Of a stretch of 64,000 nucleotides of DNA, positions 47,350 through 55,473 are shown in pieces (the first letter of the stretch is position 1; each line of letters opens with the position of its first letter). Origin of the DNA: Sphingomonas_O sp049318505. Lineage in GTDB: Bacteria; Pseudomonadota; Alphaproteobacteria; Sphingomonadales; Sphingomonadaceae. Location of the stretch: contig JBMOGG010000001.1 of the NCBI GenBank assembly GCA_049318505.1, positions 62,001-126,000 of the forward strand, in the 5' to 3' direction. Under the pieces are notes generated by a model, which saw only the letters and a list, made by a program, of their open reading frames with translations, made no database searches and was not told the DNA's origin. A program made the position numbers and the translations under genes.

Positions 47350-47713
47350 AGCTTCGCCGCGCGAGCACGATTGCCGCAATCATGGCAGCCTCGATAAGCA
47401 TCGGCGGGAAGGTCGTCGCAACCACGCCGTCGAGCGCGATGCTGACGAACCGCCCAGTCAGCGCCGTGCCCAGCAGCACCAGCGGGACGATCAGCGGCTT
47501 CGGATCGGTCCGCCATGCCCCGGCGAGCGCGAAGAGTCCGCCGGTCAGGAAAAAGGCGGGAAAGTCGGCGCGGGCGGTGGCCAGCCCTTGAATGCCGATC
47601 GGCGACAGCGCGAACTGCGCGGCCAACTTGGTCGGATTGAATAGAAAACCCAGTCCGATCAGAATGTTGAACAGGCCAGCCAGCCCGAGAACTCCCCGCA
47701 TTGCTTGACGCAT
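47324..47713 (-). CDS. DUF4345-like small membrane protein
   Basis: A 129-aa protein with four hydrophobic helices; text such as LGLAGLFNILIGLGFLFNP and RADFPAFFLTGGLFALAGAW resembles the DUF4345 family, whose role is unknown. The ATG at 47713 has AGGAGAGGGA upstream. It starts 16 bp from the 31-bp palindrome, so it may be controlled by it together with the divergent metallo-hydrolase gene at 47798. Confidence 0.75.
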   Translation of the reverse strand: MRQAMRGVLGLAGLFNILIGLGFLFNPTKLAAQFALSPIGIQGLATARADFPAFFLTGGLFALAGAWRTDPKPLIVPLVLLGTALTGRFVSIALDGVVATTFPPMLIEAAMIAAIVLARRSFTPGPMLP

Positions 47714-47728
47714 AATTATCCCTCTCCT

Positions 47729-47769
47729 GATCTAATGGCATTGCCAATGCCATTAGATCGGCCGATAGT
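47729..47769. promoter_or_regulatory. Perfect 31-bp palindrome and promoter of the left operon
   Basis: GATCTAATGGCATTG (47729-47743), one central C, then its exact complement CAATGCCATTAGATC (47745-47759). The core is TGGCAT-TGCCA-ATGCCA. A promoter for the plus-strand operon reads TTGCCA (47741-47746), 17 bp, GATAGT (47764-47769), so the palindrome covers the -35 box. The same half-sites with the same 5-bp spacing recur at 55422-55438. This fits a TetR-family operator repressing 47798 onward and perhaps the divergent DUF4345 gene. Confidence 0.78.
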
Positions 47770-47797
47770 CGAACCCTGATTGGAGAGGGGGGCGATA

Positions 47798-48886
47798 ATG
47801 CGCGCACGGACCAAGATCTTGCTCGCCCTGGCGGGCATCATACTCACTGTTTTTGTCGCCTTCCGCTGGCAGCAGGCGACGATCGGTGCGGCGCTGTTCG
47901 AACGGGCCGTTGGCGAGCGCGTCGGCCGCGACAGCACGGCCGACCTGCCCGACGGGCTGCACGTCGCACTGTGCGGCACCGGCTCGCCGCTGCCCAATCC
48001 CGTCCGCGCGGGGCCGTGTACTGTCGTCATCGCCGGCAAGCAGGTCTTTGTCGTCGACATCGGCGAGGGGGGCGGGCGCAATATCAACCTCATGGGCCTG
48101 CCACTCGGGCGGCTATCCGGCGTGTTCCTGACCCATTTTCATTCCGACCATATAGACGGCATGGGCCCGCTTATGCTCACCCGCTGGACGGCGGGTACCA
48201 ACACTTCCCCGTTGCCCGTTTATGGCCCGACCGGCGTCGACCGCGTCGTGGCGGGGTTCAATGCCGCCTACGCGATCGACGACACCTATCGCACCGGGCA
48301 TCACGGCCCCGCGATCGCGCCGCCGACCGGTGCGGGCGGCATTGCGATGCCCTATGCACTGCCCGAACCCGGCCTGGGTGATGTGGTCGTCGTCCTCGAG
48401 AAGGACGGGCTGAAGGTCACCGCGATCCGTGTCGATCATGGCCCGGTCAAACCGGCGGTTGGCTATCGCTTCGACTACAAGGGCCGCTCGGTCGTGATCA
48501 GCGGCGACACGGCGAAATCGGCAACGTTGGTAGCCGCAGCCAAGGGCGCTGACTTGCTCGTCCACGAAGCACTGCAGCCAAAACTGGTGAAGATGATGAC
48601 CGCAAGTTTCGCGGCGAAGGACATGAAGAACCTTGCCCAGATCACGCGCGATATCCTCAACTACCACACGACGCCCGAAGAGGCGGCGGAGGTTGCGAAG
48701 GCGACGGGTGCGAAGGAACTGGTGCTCAGTCACATCGTCCCGTCAATCCCGTCGAAACTTTTCTACCCGGCTTTTCTCGGCGATGCCGCATCGCGCTACG
48801 CGGGCCCGATCGTGGTGGGTGAAGACGGGATGATGTTCAGCCTGCCCGCAGGCAAAACCGATATCGTCCAGAGCCGATTGATGTAA
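47798..48886 (+). CDS. MBL-fold metallo-hydrolase with N-terminal membrane anchor
   Basis: A 362-aa zinc hydrolase of the metallo-beta-lactamase fold, closest by pattern to arylsulfatase/ribonuclease-Z-like proteins: the metal motif is LTHFHSDHIDGMG, with IRVDHGPVKPAVGYRF, VVISGDTAKS and LSHIVPSI supplying later ligands. An N-terminal helix (ILLALAGIILTVFVAF) serves as signal or anchor, placing it in the periplasm. It leads the left operon, with GGAGAGGGGGG before its ATG. Substrate unknown; an ester, lactone or sulfate ester is possible. Confidence 0.83.
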   Translation: MRARTKILLALAGIILTVFVAFRWQQATIGAALFERAVGERVGRDSTADLPDGLHVALCGTGSPLPNPVRAGPCTVVIAGKQVFVVDIGEGGGRNINLMGLPLGRLSGVFLTHFHSDHIDGMGPLMLTRWTAGTNTSPLPVYGPTGVDRVVAGFNAAYAIDDTYRTGHHGPAIAPPTGAGGIAMPYALPEPGLGDVVVVLEKDGLKVTAIRVDHGPVKPAVGYRFDYKGRSVVISGDTAKSATLVAAAKGADLLVHEALQPKLVKMMTASFAAKDMKNLAQITRDILNYHTTPEEAAEVAKATGAKELVLSHIVPSIPSKLFYPAFLGDAASRYAGPIVVGEDGMMFSLPAGKTDIVQSRLM

Positions 48887-48934
48887 TCTGGTACCCTCCC
48901 GAAAGAGGAGACGCGTAAAATAGGGGAGGTCCTG

Positions 48935-50827
48935 ATGAAACTGCCGATGAAGACGTCGCTGGCGCTGGGCATCGCTCTGCTTGCGCTCGCAGCGTGCCAG
49001 CGCACGGGCAGCATGAACGGCAAGACCGATGCCGATGTGAAACTGACCGCCTATCCTGAGCGGGTCTACTGGGGCGACACGCACCTTCATACCAGCAACT
49101 CGGTCGACGCCTTCGCCTTTGGAGCAAAGCTAGGGCCTGAAGATGCGCTGCGGTTCGCGCGCGGCACGGAAGTGACAGCGACCGGTGGCCTCAAGGCAAA
49201 GCTTGACCGGCCGCTCGACTTCCTCGTGATCGCCGATCACTCGGGCGGGCTGGGCGCGACGCAGGCGCTCTATGATGCGCCGCGCCTGTTCATCCGCGAC
49301 CCTACCCTGCTGCGCTGGCATGACACGATGCATGAAGGGCCGGCAGGGCGCCTGAAGGTGACCGCCGAGCTGATCGACCTTGCCGGCCGCAACGCACTGC
49401 CTCCCGCGTTCCGCGATCGCGAGGGACAGAATAAACGGACGGCCAAGATCTGGACAACGCACAGCAGTATCGTCGAACGCTATAACGAGCCCGGCAAGTT
49501 CACCGCTTTCATCGGGTTCGAGTACTCGCTGATGCCGCGCGGCGACAATATGCACCGCGTCGTCATGTTCCGCGACGGTAAGGACAAGACCGATAAGGTC
49601 CTGCCCTATGATCCGGGACAAGGCGACGCGCCGGTCAGCCAGCTGTGGGACTATATGGACGCCTATCAAAAGGCGACGGGCGGGCAGGTGCTCGCCATTC
49701 CGCACAACAGCAATGTGTCGAGTGGATTGATGTTCGAGATGGTCGGCCCCGGTGGTGGGCCGATGACGGCGGCCTATGCCCGCCGGCGCGCAGGGCACGA
49801 GCCGCTGGTTGAGGTGACACAAATCAAGGGCGACAGCGAGGCGCACCCTTTTCTTTCGCCCAACGACGAATTTGCCGATTTCGGCAAGGCCGGCTGGGAC
49901 ATCGGCAACCTGACGATGCAGCGCAAATCAACGCCCGACATGCAGGCGGGCAATTACGTGCGTGAAGCGTTGAAGCGGGGCCTTGCCATCGAGGCGCGCA
50001 CCGGCGTCAACCCGTATAAGTTCGGCCTGATCGGCTCGACGGACAGCCACACCGGCCTTGCGACGACCGATGAAAACAACTTCTTCGGCAAGCATTCGGG
50101 CGTTGAGCCTGGCCCCATGCGCGCGTCGGCTCCTCAGAATCTTGGCAACACGCAAGGGCGCTTTGGCTGGCAGTATCTGGCCGGCGGCTATGCGGGCGTC
50201 TGGGCACGGGGCAATTCGCGCAGTGCGATCTTCGACGCGATGCTACGCAAGGAAACCTATGCGACCAGCGGCCCGCGGATGACCGTGCGCTTCTTCGGCG
50301 GGTGGAATTTTGGTACCGATGCGCTGAAGGGCGACTGGGTCAAGGCCGCCTATGCGGCAGGCGTTCCGATGGGCGGTGACCTAAGCGGACCCAAGGGCGC
50401 GCCGAAGTTCATCGTTTCTGCGCTCAAGGACCCAATCGGCGCGAACCTTGACCGCGTCCAGATCGTCAAGGGCTGGATCGATGCGACCGGCACGCTGCAC
50501 GAGAAGATCTTCAATGTCGTCTGGAGCAATCCCGAAACGCGCAAAGCTGTCGGCGACAAGCTGACGCCGGTCGGCGACACCGTCGATATTGCGACCGCGA
50601 GCTACAAGAATACCATCGGCGCCCCGCAACTGGCGACAGTGTGGACCGATCCCGAATTCAACGCGGCACAAAAAGCATTCTACTACGTCCGGGTGCTCGA
50701 AATCCCGACACCGCGCTGGGTGCTGTTCGACGCGCTGCGCTACAAGGCAAAGCTGCTGCCCGGCACACGCCTGAAGGACCAGGAGCGCGCCTATACCTCG
50801 CCGATCTGGTATCACCCCAAGGGATGA
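48935..50827 (+). CDS. DUF3604 lipoprotein (PHP-like metal-dependent fold)
   Basis: A 630-aa exported protein. The signal peptide ends in a lipobox LAAC (Cys21), so it is a lipoprotein. The fold begins YPERVYWGDTHLHTSNS, the HxH of PHP-type metal centres, with FLVIADHSGGLGA, ILAIPHNSN-type text (VLAIPHNSNVSSG) and IGSTDSHTGL, all typical of DUF3604. No enzymatic role is established for the family that I know of. It is followed by a PpiC-type isomerase gene with a 4-nt overlap. Confidence 0.86.
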   Translation: MKLPMKTSLALGIALLALAACQRTGSMNGKTDADVKLTAYPERVYWGDTHLHTSNSVDAFAFGAKLGPEDALRFARGTEVTATGGLKAKLDRPLDFLVIADHSGGLGATQALYDAPRLFIRDPTLLRWHDTMHEGPAGRLKVTAELIDLAGRNALPPAFRDREGQNKRTAKIWTTHSSIVERYNEPGKFTAFIGFEYSLMPRGDNMHRVVMFRDGKDKTDKVLPYDPGQGDAPVSQLWDYMDAYQKATGGQVLAIPHNSNVSSGLMFEMVGPGGGPMTAAYARRRAGHEPLVEVTQIKGDSEAHPFLSPNDEFADFGKAGWDIGNLTMQRKSTPDMQAGNYVREALKRGLAIEARTGVNPYKFGLIGSTDSHTGLATTDENNFFGKHSGVEPGPMRASAPQNLGNTQGRFGWQYLAGGYAGVWARGNSRSAIFDAMLRKETYATSGPRMTVRFFGGWNFGTDALKGDWVKAAYAAGVPMGGDLSGPKGAPKFIVSALKDPIGANLDRVQIVKGWIDATGTLHEKIFNVVWSNPETRKAVGDKLTPVGDTVDIATASYKNTIGAPQLATVWTDPEFNAAQKAFYYVRVLEIPTPRWVLFDALRYKAKLLPGTRLKDQERAYTSPIWYHPKG

Positions 50828-51639
50828 CGCTTTGGGCATATGCCAGGCGGCTCGTGCGCGAGCCGCTAGTGCATTTCCTTGTTGCAGGCGCGCTGATTTT
50901 CGCCGTCTGGGGCGGCGGGGGCGACGTCGCCGACCGGTCGATCACGGTGAACGAAGCGCAGGTGCGTGCGCTGACCGAACAGTGGGAACAGCAATGGCAC
51001 CGCCAGCCGACTCCTGCCGAAATCGACGGGCTGATCCGCGACCTCATCAAGGACGAGGTCTACTACCGCGAGGCGCTCCTTATGGGCCTCGACAAGGATG
51101 ACCTCATCATTCGGCGGCGCCTGCGATCGAAGATGGAGTTTTTGGTCGCGGCGCAGGCCGAGAACGAGGCACCGAGCGACGCTGCCCTGCAGAGCTGGCT
51201 CGATGGGCACCGGCGCGATTATGCGACAGCCCCGGCGCTGAGTTTCGACCAGATCTATGTCGGCAGCGATATCGGCCGCGCTGCCACCGCGCTCGTGGAC
51301 CTCGAAAAGGGCGCCGACCCGGCGCGCATCGCTTTGCCCCTGTCCGTGCCCCCAACGCTCGACAATGCGTCATCGGGGGATGTCGATCGCCAGTTCGGTG
51401 ATGGCTTTGCCAAGGCCGTCGCCGTCCAGCCGCTCGGTCGCTGGGCAGGGCCTGTGGCGTCGGGTTTCGGGCAACACCTCGTCCGCCTGCGCAAGCTGAC
51501 CCCCGGCGCGCTGCCGCCGCTGTCAGCCGTGCGCATGGCGGTCGAGAACGACTGGCGCGAGGCGAACCGCACAGCCCGAGAGAACGCCGCCTATCAGGCG
51601 CTGCTCGACGGCTACACCATCCGGATCGCCAAGCCCTGA
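50824..51639 (+). CDS. PpiC-type peptidyl-prolyl cis-trans isomerase, membrane anchored
   Basis: A 271-aa protein with one N-terminal helix (LVHFLVAGALIFAVW) and a periplasmic parvulin-like region: IDGLIRDLIKDEVYYREALL, MGLDKDDLIIRRRLRSKMEF, SFDQIYVG and FGQHLVRLRKLTPGALPPLS. It would help fold or insert an exported partner. The ATG at 50824 overlaps the DUF3604 stop and gives the typical start (MTLWAYARRLVREPL). Its stop shares one base with the HupE gene (TGATG). Confidence 0.82.
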   Translation: MTLWAYARRLVREPLVHFLVAGALIFAVWGGGGDVADRSITVNEAQVRALTEQWEQQWHRQPTPAEIDGLIRDLIKDEVYYREALLMGLDKDDLIIRRRLRSKMEFLVAAQAENEAPSDAALQSWLDGHRRDYATAPALSFDQIYVGSDIGRAATALVDLEKGADPARIALPLSVPPTLDNASSGDVDRQFGDGFAKAVAVQPLGRWAGPVASGFGQHLVRLRKLTPGALPPLSAVRMAVENDWREANRTARENAAYQALLDGYTIRIAKP

Positions 51640-52616
51640 TGCGCATGTGGCTGTGGCTTGCCGTGCTTGGGCTGCTCGCTTCAGGCACCGCCCAGGCCGA
51701 CGAGCTCCGTCCCGGCTATCTCGAAATCACCCAACACGACGCGCGAGCCTGGCATGTGCGGCTCAAGGCTCCGGTCAAAGGCGGCCTCGCCACGAACGCC
51801 AATCCGGCGATGCCCGGCTTCTGCACTGCAGGCCCGCCCGTCCGCAGTCTCGCGCAAGGATCGCTCTATTCGGACTGGCGCTACGATTGTGCGCAGTCGC
51901 TCGTCGGGGCAAAGGTCGGCCTGTCGGGCCTCGACAAGACCGTCACCGATGCGCTGGTGCGGATCGCGCCGCTGGGGCGCACGGTGCAGGCAGTGCGGCT
52001 GACAAGTGCGGCGCCCATGACCCAAGTGGCCGCCCGCGCCGGGTCCATGCAGGTAGCCGGCACCTATTTCGTGCTCGGCATCGAACACATCCTCAGCGGC
52101 TACGACCACCTGCTTTTCGTGCTGTCGCTGGTGCTGTTGCTCGGTAGCGGCTGGGTCGTCGCGCGGACGGTGACGGCCTTCACCATCGCGCATTCGATCA
52201 CGCTGGTGGGCGCGACCTTGGGCTTTCTTGGTGTCAGCCAGCAGCCGGTGGAAATCTGCATTGCGCTGTCGATCGTCTTTCTCGCGGTCGAGGTGGTAAA
52301 GCGCGACACTGCGCAACCGCGCCTGTCCGAACGCATCCCTTGGGCGGTGGCCTTCCTGTTCGGCCTGCTTCACGGCTTCGGCTTTGCCGGCGCGCTGGCC
52401 GAAATCGGCATGCCTGAGGGCGAAGTGCCGGTGGCGCTGCTCACCTTCAACCTGGGGGTCGAGGCGGGACAGTTGGCGATCGTCGTCGTGGCTCTGGGTG
52501 TTCTCGCTCTGCTTGGCCGCGTCTCGCGTGGGATGCGGCGTATCTCCGAACGTTTTGCCGCCTATACGATCGGGATCACGGCCAGCTTCTGGCTGATCGC
52601 GCGCGCGGTCAGCTGA
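51639..52616 (+). CDS. HupE/UreJ-family membrane protein
   Basis: A 325-aa protein: signal peptide (MRMWLWLAVLGLLASGTAQA), an extracytoplasmic domain of about 120 residues, then six helices with the HupE/UreJ signatures GIEHILSGYDHLLFVLSL, TAFTIAHSITLVGA and LFGLLHGFGFAGAL. HupE and UreJ relatives carry nickel or cobalt; whether this branch does is unknown. The last gene of the left operon; its stop overlaps the convergent desaturase gene by 8 nt. Confidence 0.85.
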   Translation: MRMWLWLAVLGLLASGTAQADELRPGYLEITQHDARAWHVRLKAPVKGGLATNANPAMPGFCTAGPPVRSLAQGSLYSDWRYDCAQSLVGAKVGLSGLDKTVTDALVRIAPLGRTVQAVRLTSAAPMTQVAARAGSMQVAGTYFVLGIEHILSGYDHLLFVLSLVLLLGSGWVVARTVTAFTIAHSITLVGATLGFLGVSQQPVEICIALSIVFLAVEVVKRDTAQPRLSERIPWAVAFLFGLLHGFGFAGALAEIGMPEGEVPVALLTFNLGVEAGQLAIVVVALGVLALLGRVSRGMRRISERFAAYTIGITASFWLIARAVS

Positions 52617-53421
52617 TCCGCGTTGCCGACGATCGGAACAGCGGCCATGCCAGCTGTTCGGCGGCGGTCACCGGTGGCAAATTCTCGACACCGATCTCCG
52701 CTGGATAGCGGCGCGTGATCTTCGCCGTGCCGAACAGCACGTCCCACAAGAACAGCAGATTGCCGAAATTGCCCTTGTAGTTGGTGATCCCGTCCGACGC
52801 ATATTTGCCGTGGTGCGCGCTGTGCGTCGCCGGGGTCGAGATCGTCCGCTCCACCACCCACATCACGGGCGACAGCCATTTGACTGCGTAAAGGGGCCGA
52901 TCCCACGGCACATCCGAATGCGCGGCGATGATGACCAGCATCTTTACGCAGACGTACGGCACATAGACCGGTCCCAGGCCCAAATAGATCAGCGCGCCCG
53001 AAAACCACAGGCTGGGCATCGTCAGATAGTAGAAGAAGTTGTTCCGGTAGACGATCCGCACCGACATATATTCGCCGCTGTGGTGCGCACGGTGGAGATT
53101 GTAGAGCCACGCAAAGCTGTGCGATGCGCGGTGCCACCAATATTGCATCATGTCGTCGAAGACAAGGAACAGCGCGACCTGCGCGAGGATCGGCAGCCCT
53201 GCGAAGGCGTCTGCAGCATCGGGCACCGCGACCGCCATCAGCGCATAGGCCATGAGAAGGATCGCCGGCTGCGTCACCGTGAGCAGCACGACCGACCCCA
53301 CCACCTCGACCCAGGCATCCGCGCGGGTCTGGTTCGGCTTGTGAAAGAAGTCCGTCCGGAACATCTCGACCAGCGCGAAGGCCAGGAAGATGCCGGGAAC
53401 GATGAGCGCTTCGACCCTCAT
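52609..53421 (-). CDS. Sterol desaturase / fatty acid hydroxylase family protein
   Basis: A 270-aa integral membrane di-iron enzyme. Three histidine boxes are present: WWHRASHSF, NLHRAHHSGEYMS and TPATHSAHHGKYA. Such proteins hydroxylate or desaturate lipids or sterols. The ATG at 53421 overlaps the DsbA-like gene stop by 4 nt. Last gene of the right operon. Confidence 0.87.
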   Translation of the reverse strand: MRVEALIVPGIFLAFALVEMFRTDFFHKPNQTRADAWVEVVGSVVLLTVTQPAILLMAYALMAVAVPDAADAFAGLPILAQVALFLVFDDMMQYWWHRASHSFAWLYNLHRAHHSGEYMSVRIVYRNNFFYYLTMPSLWFSGALIYLGLGPVYVPYVCVKMLVIIAAHSDVPWDRPLYAVKWLSPVMWVVERTISTPATHSAHHGKYASDGITNYKGNFGNLLFLWDVLFGTAKITRRYPAEIGVENLPPVTAAEQLAWPLFRSSATRIS

Positions 53422-54077
53422 GCCGCGTCTCTGCGGGCCAGCCCCTTCTGCGCCATCCGCCATTTCATCTGGTCGAAGCGATCCTGCCCGTAAAAGGGCT
53501 CGTTGTCGAAAACCATCAGCGGCACGCCATAATGGCCGCCGACGCGCTGCGCATCCTGATTGGCCTTGATCGCCGTATCATAACGGTCGGGATTGGCGGC
53601 GATCTGCGCATCGAGCGTGGCGAGATCGAGTCCCGCGCGCTCGGTGGCGCGCGCCAGGTGATCGCCGACATGCCAGTCGCGCACCGTGCCGCCAAAGATC
53701 AGCGCGCTGACCTCGTCGAGGAAAGCCAGGCCCTTGTCCGCCTCGGTGGCAGCCTGCCCCAATTGCGTCAGGCGATAGATATAGGGCTGTTCCTTGGGAT
53801 AGGTCCGCGTCGCCATGTCCATCACCACCGGGTCGGGGCTCGGCCAGCCAAAGGGCAGACCCAGGAACTCGGCGCAGCGAAAAATGTCGCGCATAAAATA
53901 GGGCAGCCACAGCGGGTCGTTCTTGTCGAAGAATTCGGGCTGGCGGACCGCGATCGGGTAGACGACCCGCACCTTGCACGCGACGTCGTAATCGCGCTCG
54001 AGCGCCACCAGACGCTTGGTCACGAAGTAGCTGTAGGGCGACCGGAACGACCAGTAGAGGTCGTAGCTCAGCGTCAT
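53418..54077 (-). CDS. DsbA-fold protein, 2-hydroxychromene-2-carboxylate isomerase / GST-kappa type
   Basis: A 219-aa thioredoxin-fold protein of the DsbA/HCCA isomerase family. It starts with SYDLYWSFRSPYSYFVTKRL, the SxYS(Y) substrate-binding motif in which Ser replaces the active-site Cys of DsbA; later text GVPLMVFDNEPFYGQDRFDQ matches the family. Members use glutathione to isomerise ring-cleavage products. The ATG at 54077 overlaps DUF1330 by 4 nt. Confidence 0.85.
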   Translation of the reverse strand: MTLSYDLYWSFRSPYSYFVTKRLVALERDYDVACKVRVVYPIAVRQPEFFDKNDPLWLPYFMRDIFRCAEFLGLPFGWPSPDPVVMDMATRTYPKEQPYIYRLTQLGQAATEADKGLAFLDEVSALIFGGTVRDWHVGDHLARATERAGLDLATLDAQIAANPDRYDTAIKANQDAQRVGGHYGVPLMVFDNEPFYGQDRFDQMKWRMAQKGLARRDAA

Positions 54078-54502
54078 GCCCCCGCCCCGCCCGACAGCGT
54101 GCCGCGCGTCTTGATGTTGAGCTGCCCCGCCAGGCCCGCCGTCCGATGGACCGAGATCGCCTGGTACTCGGGGTCGCGCACCATCTCCATCATCGCAGCG
54201 AGCGACGGATATTCGGCCAGTGCTACCATGTCCCACAGCTCTTCGACGTCGCCTATCATCAGGCCGGTGACGGGCCCTGCATAGCCCGCGGTCCCCCCGA
54301 CCTTCTCGATGAAGGCGCGCACCGCCATGCCGTAGCGCAGATAGGCGGCAGCACCCGGGAGGTCGGCATCGCTGCCATCGGGGTATTCGGCCTTGTCCTT
54401 GAACTTCAGCAGGTTGACCATCACGAACGGCCCATCCTCAGCGCCGCCGAAAAAGGCCCTGCCCTGTTCGGCTGACGGCGTGACCCTATTGATGACGTTC
54501 AT
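54074..54502 (-). CDS. DUF1330 family protein
   Basis: A 142-aa cytoplasmic ferredoxin-like-fold protein; FVMVNLLKFKDKAEYPDG and WDMVALAEYPSLAAMMEMVR are family-like text. Function unknown. Its ATG at 54502 overlaps the dehalogenase stop by 4 nt and its own stop overlaps the next gene, so it is coupled in the middle of the right operon. Confidence 0.82.
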   Translation of the reverse strand: MNVINRVTPSAEQGRAFFGGAEDGPFVMVNLLKFKDKAEYPDGSDADLPGAAAYLRYGMAVRAFIEKVGGTAGYAGPVTGLMIGDVEELWDMVALAEYPSLAAMMEMVRDPEYQAISVHRTAGLAGQLNIKTRGTLSGGAGA

Positions 54503-55395
54503 GGCATTGCGACCTCTAGGATGCAGTCGACGAACCCGGCGGGGTCGTCTTCCTGGATGAAATGCCCACCCTTTAGCGTGGTATGCCGCTGCCCTGCAGT
54601 CCCGGGGACGCGCCCGACGAACAGCGCCTCGCCGCCGCGCGTGATCGGGTCGCTGTCGCTGAAGCAGCACAGGAACGGCTTGTCCCAGCGGTCGAGCACG
54701 TCCCACGCCTTCAGCTGGTCGGCAACCGCGACATTGGGGCCCAACGGGACGAAGGTCGGGAAAATGCGGGCTCCGGCTTTGTAGCGGCCGTCGGGGAAGG
54801 GCGCATCATAAGCGGCGATTTCGGCGTCGGACAGGCCCCGCCGCGTCCCCGCTTTCACGATCCGCCCGATCGGAAACAGCGGGCTGTATTTTGAAAAGGC
54901 GCGCCAGATCGCAAAGGCGCGTGGCGCGGGCTGGCCAGCGGGAAGGCCACCGTTCGACAGCACCACGCCGTTGAACCGTTCGGGCAGTGCGGTGACTAGT
55001 CGCAAACCGATCAGCGACCCCCAGTCCTGGCACGCCAGCGTGATGTTCTTAAGGTCGAGCGTTTCGATCCAGCTGCGCATCCACGCCACATGGCGCGCAT
55101 AGCTGTAATCGCTTTTCGCCATGGGCTTGTCTGATCGCCCAAAACCGATCAGGTCGGGTGCAACCACGCGCAGGCCTGACGCCGCAATGGGCCCGATCAT
55201 GTGGCGATAAAGGTACGACCAAGTCGGCTCGCCATGCATCATCAGCACGACCGGGGCATCGCGCGGACCCTCGTCGACATAATGCACGCGCAGCGACGTG
55301 CCGTCCTGTGCGTCCGTGATCTGGGCATAATGCGCCGCGAACGGAAAATCGGGGATCGAGCCGAATGCGGCGTCAGGCGTACGCAGGACCTTCAC
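54499..55395 (-). CDS. Haloalkane dehalogenase (HLD-I-like alpha/beta hydrolase)
   Basis: A 298-aa alpha/beta-hydrolase. The oxyanion region HGEPTWSYLYRHMI and nucleophile elbow LACQDWGSLIG (Asp where esterases have Ser) with the catalytic His in GGHFIQEDDPAGF match haloalkane dehalogenases of subfamily I. It would cleave a carbon-halogen bond by water. It starts at a GTG with GAGGGGAAAAG upstream, 27 bp after the TGGCAT operator. Epoxide hydrolase is the other possibility. Confidence 0.85.
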   Translation of the reverse strand: MKVLRTPDAAFGSIPDFPFAAHYAQITDAQDGTSLRVHYVDEGPRDAPVVLMMHGEPTWSYLYRHMIGPIAASGLRVVAPDLIGFGRSDKPMAKSDYSYARHVAWMRSWIETLDLKNITLACQDWGSLIGLRLVTALPERFNGVVLSNGGLPAGQPAPRAFAIWRAFSKYSPLFPIGRIVKAGTRRGLSDAEIAAYDAPFPDGRYKAGARIFPTFVPLGPNVAVADQLKAWDVLDRWDKPFLCCFSDSDPITRGGEALFVGRVPGTAGQRHTTLKGGHFIQEDDPAGFVDCILEVAMP

Positions 55396-55421
55396 CAGCT
55401 TTTCCCCTCATCCGTAACTAT

Positions 55422-55438
55422 TGGCATATGCGATGCCA
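55422..55438. promoter_or_regulatory. Second TGGCAT-N5-ATGCCA operator, before the right operon
   Basis: TGGCAT (55422-55427), ATGCG, ATGCCA (55433-55438): the same half-sites and spacing as the core of the 31-bp palindrome at 47729-47759. It lies between the dehalogenase start (55395) and the end of the TetR gene (55474), on the promoter side of the right operon. A -35-like TTGACG lies further upstream on the minus strand, near the TetR gene end. Confidence 0.68.
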
Positions 55439-55473
55439 TTTCCCGCCCTAACCGTCAATGCGCAGCCCGGCGG

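Noticed and set aside
45613..47379. A long minus-strand open frame (588 codons) opposite lysK
   Set aside because: It is antisense to a clear class I LysRS, and its text is basic and histidine-rich without motifs; high-G+C genes give such open frames.
53464..54236. Longer upstream starts for the genes of the right operon
   Set aside because: Upstream in-frame codons would run into the preceding gene in another frame; the chosen ATGs all give 4-nt overlaps and family-like N-termini.
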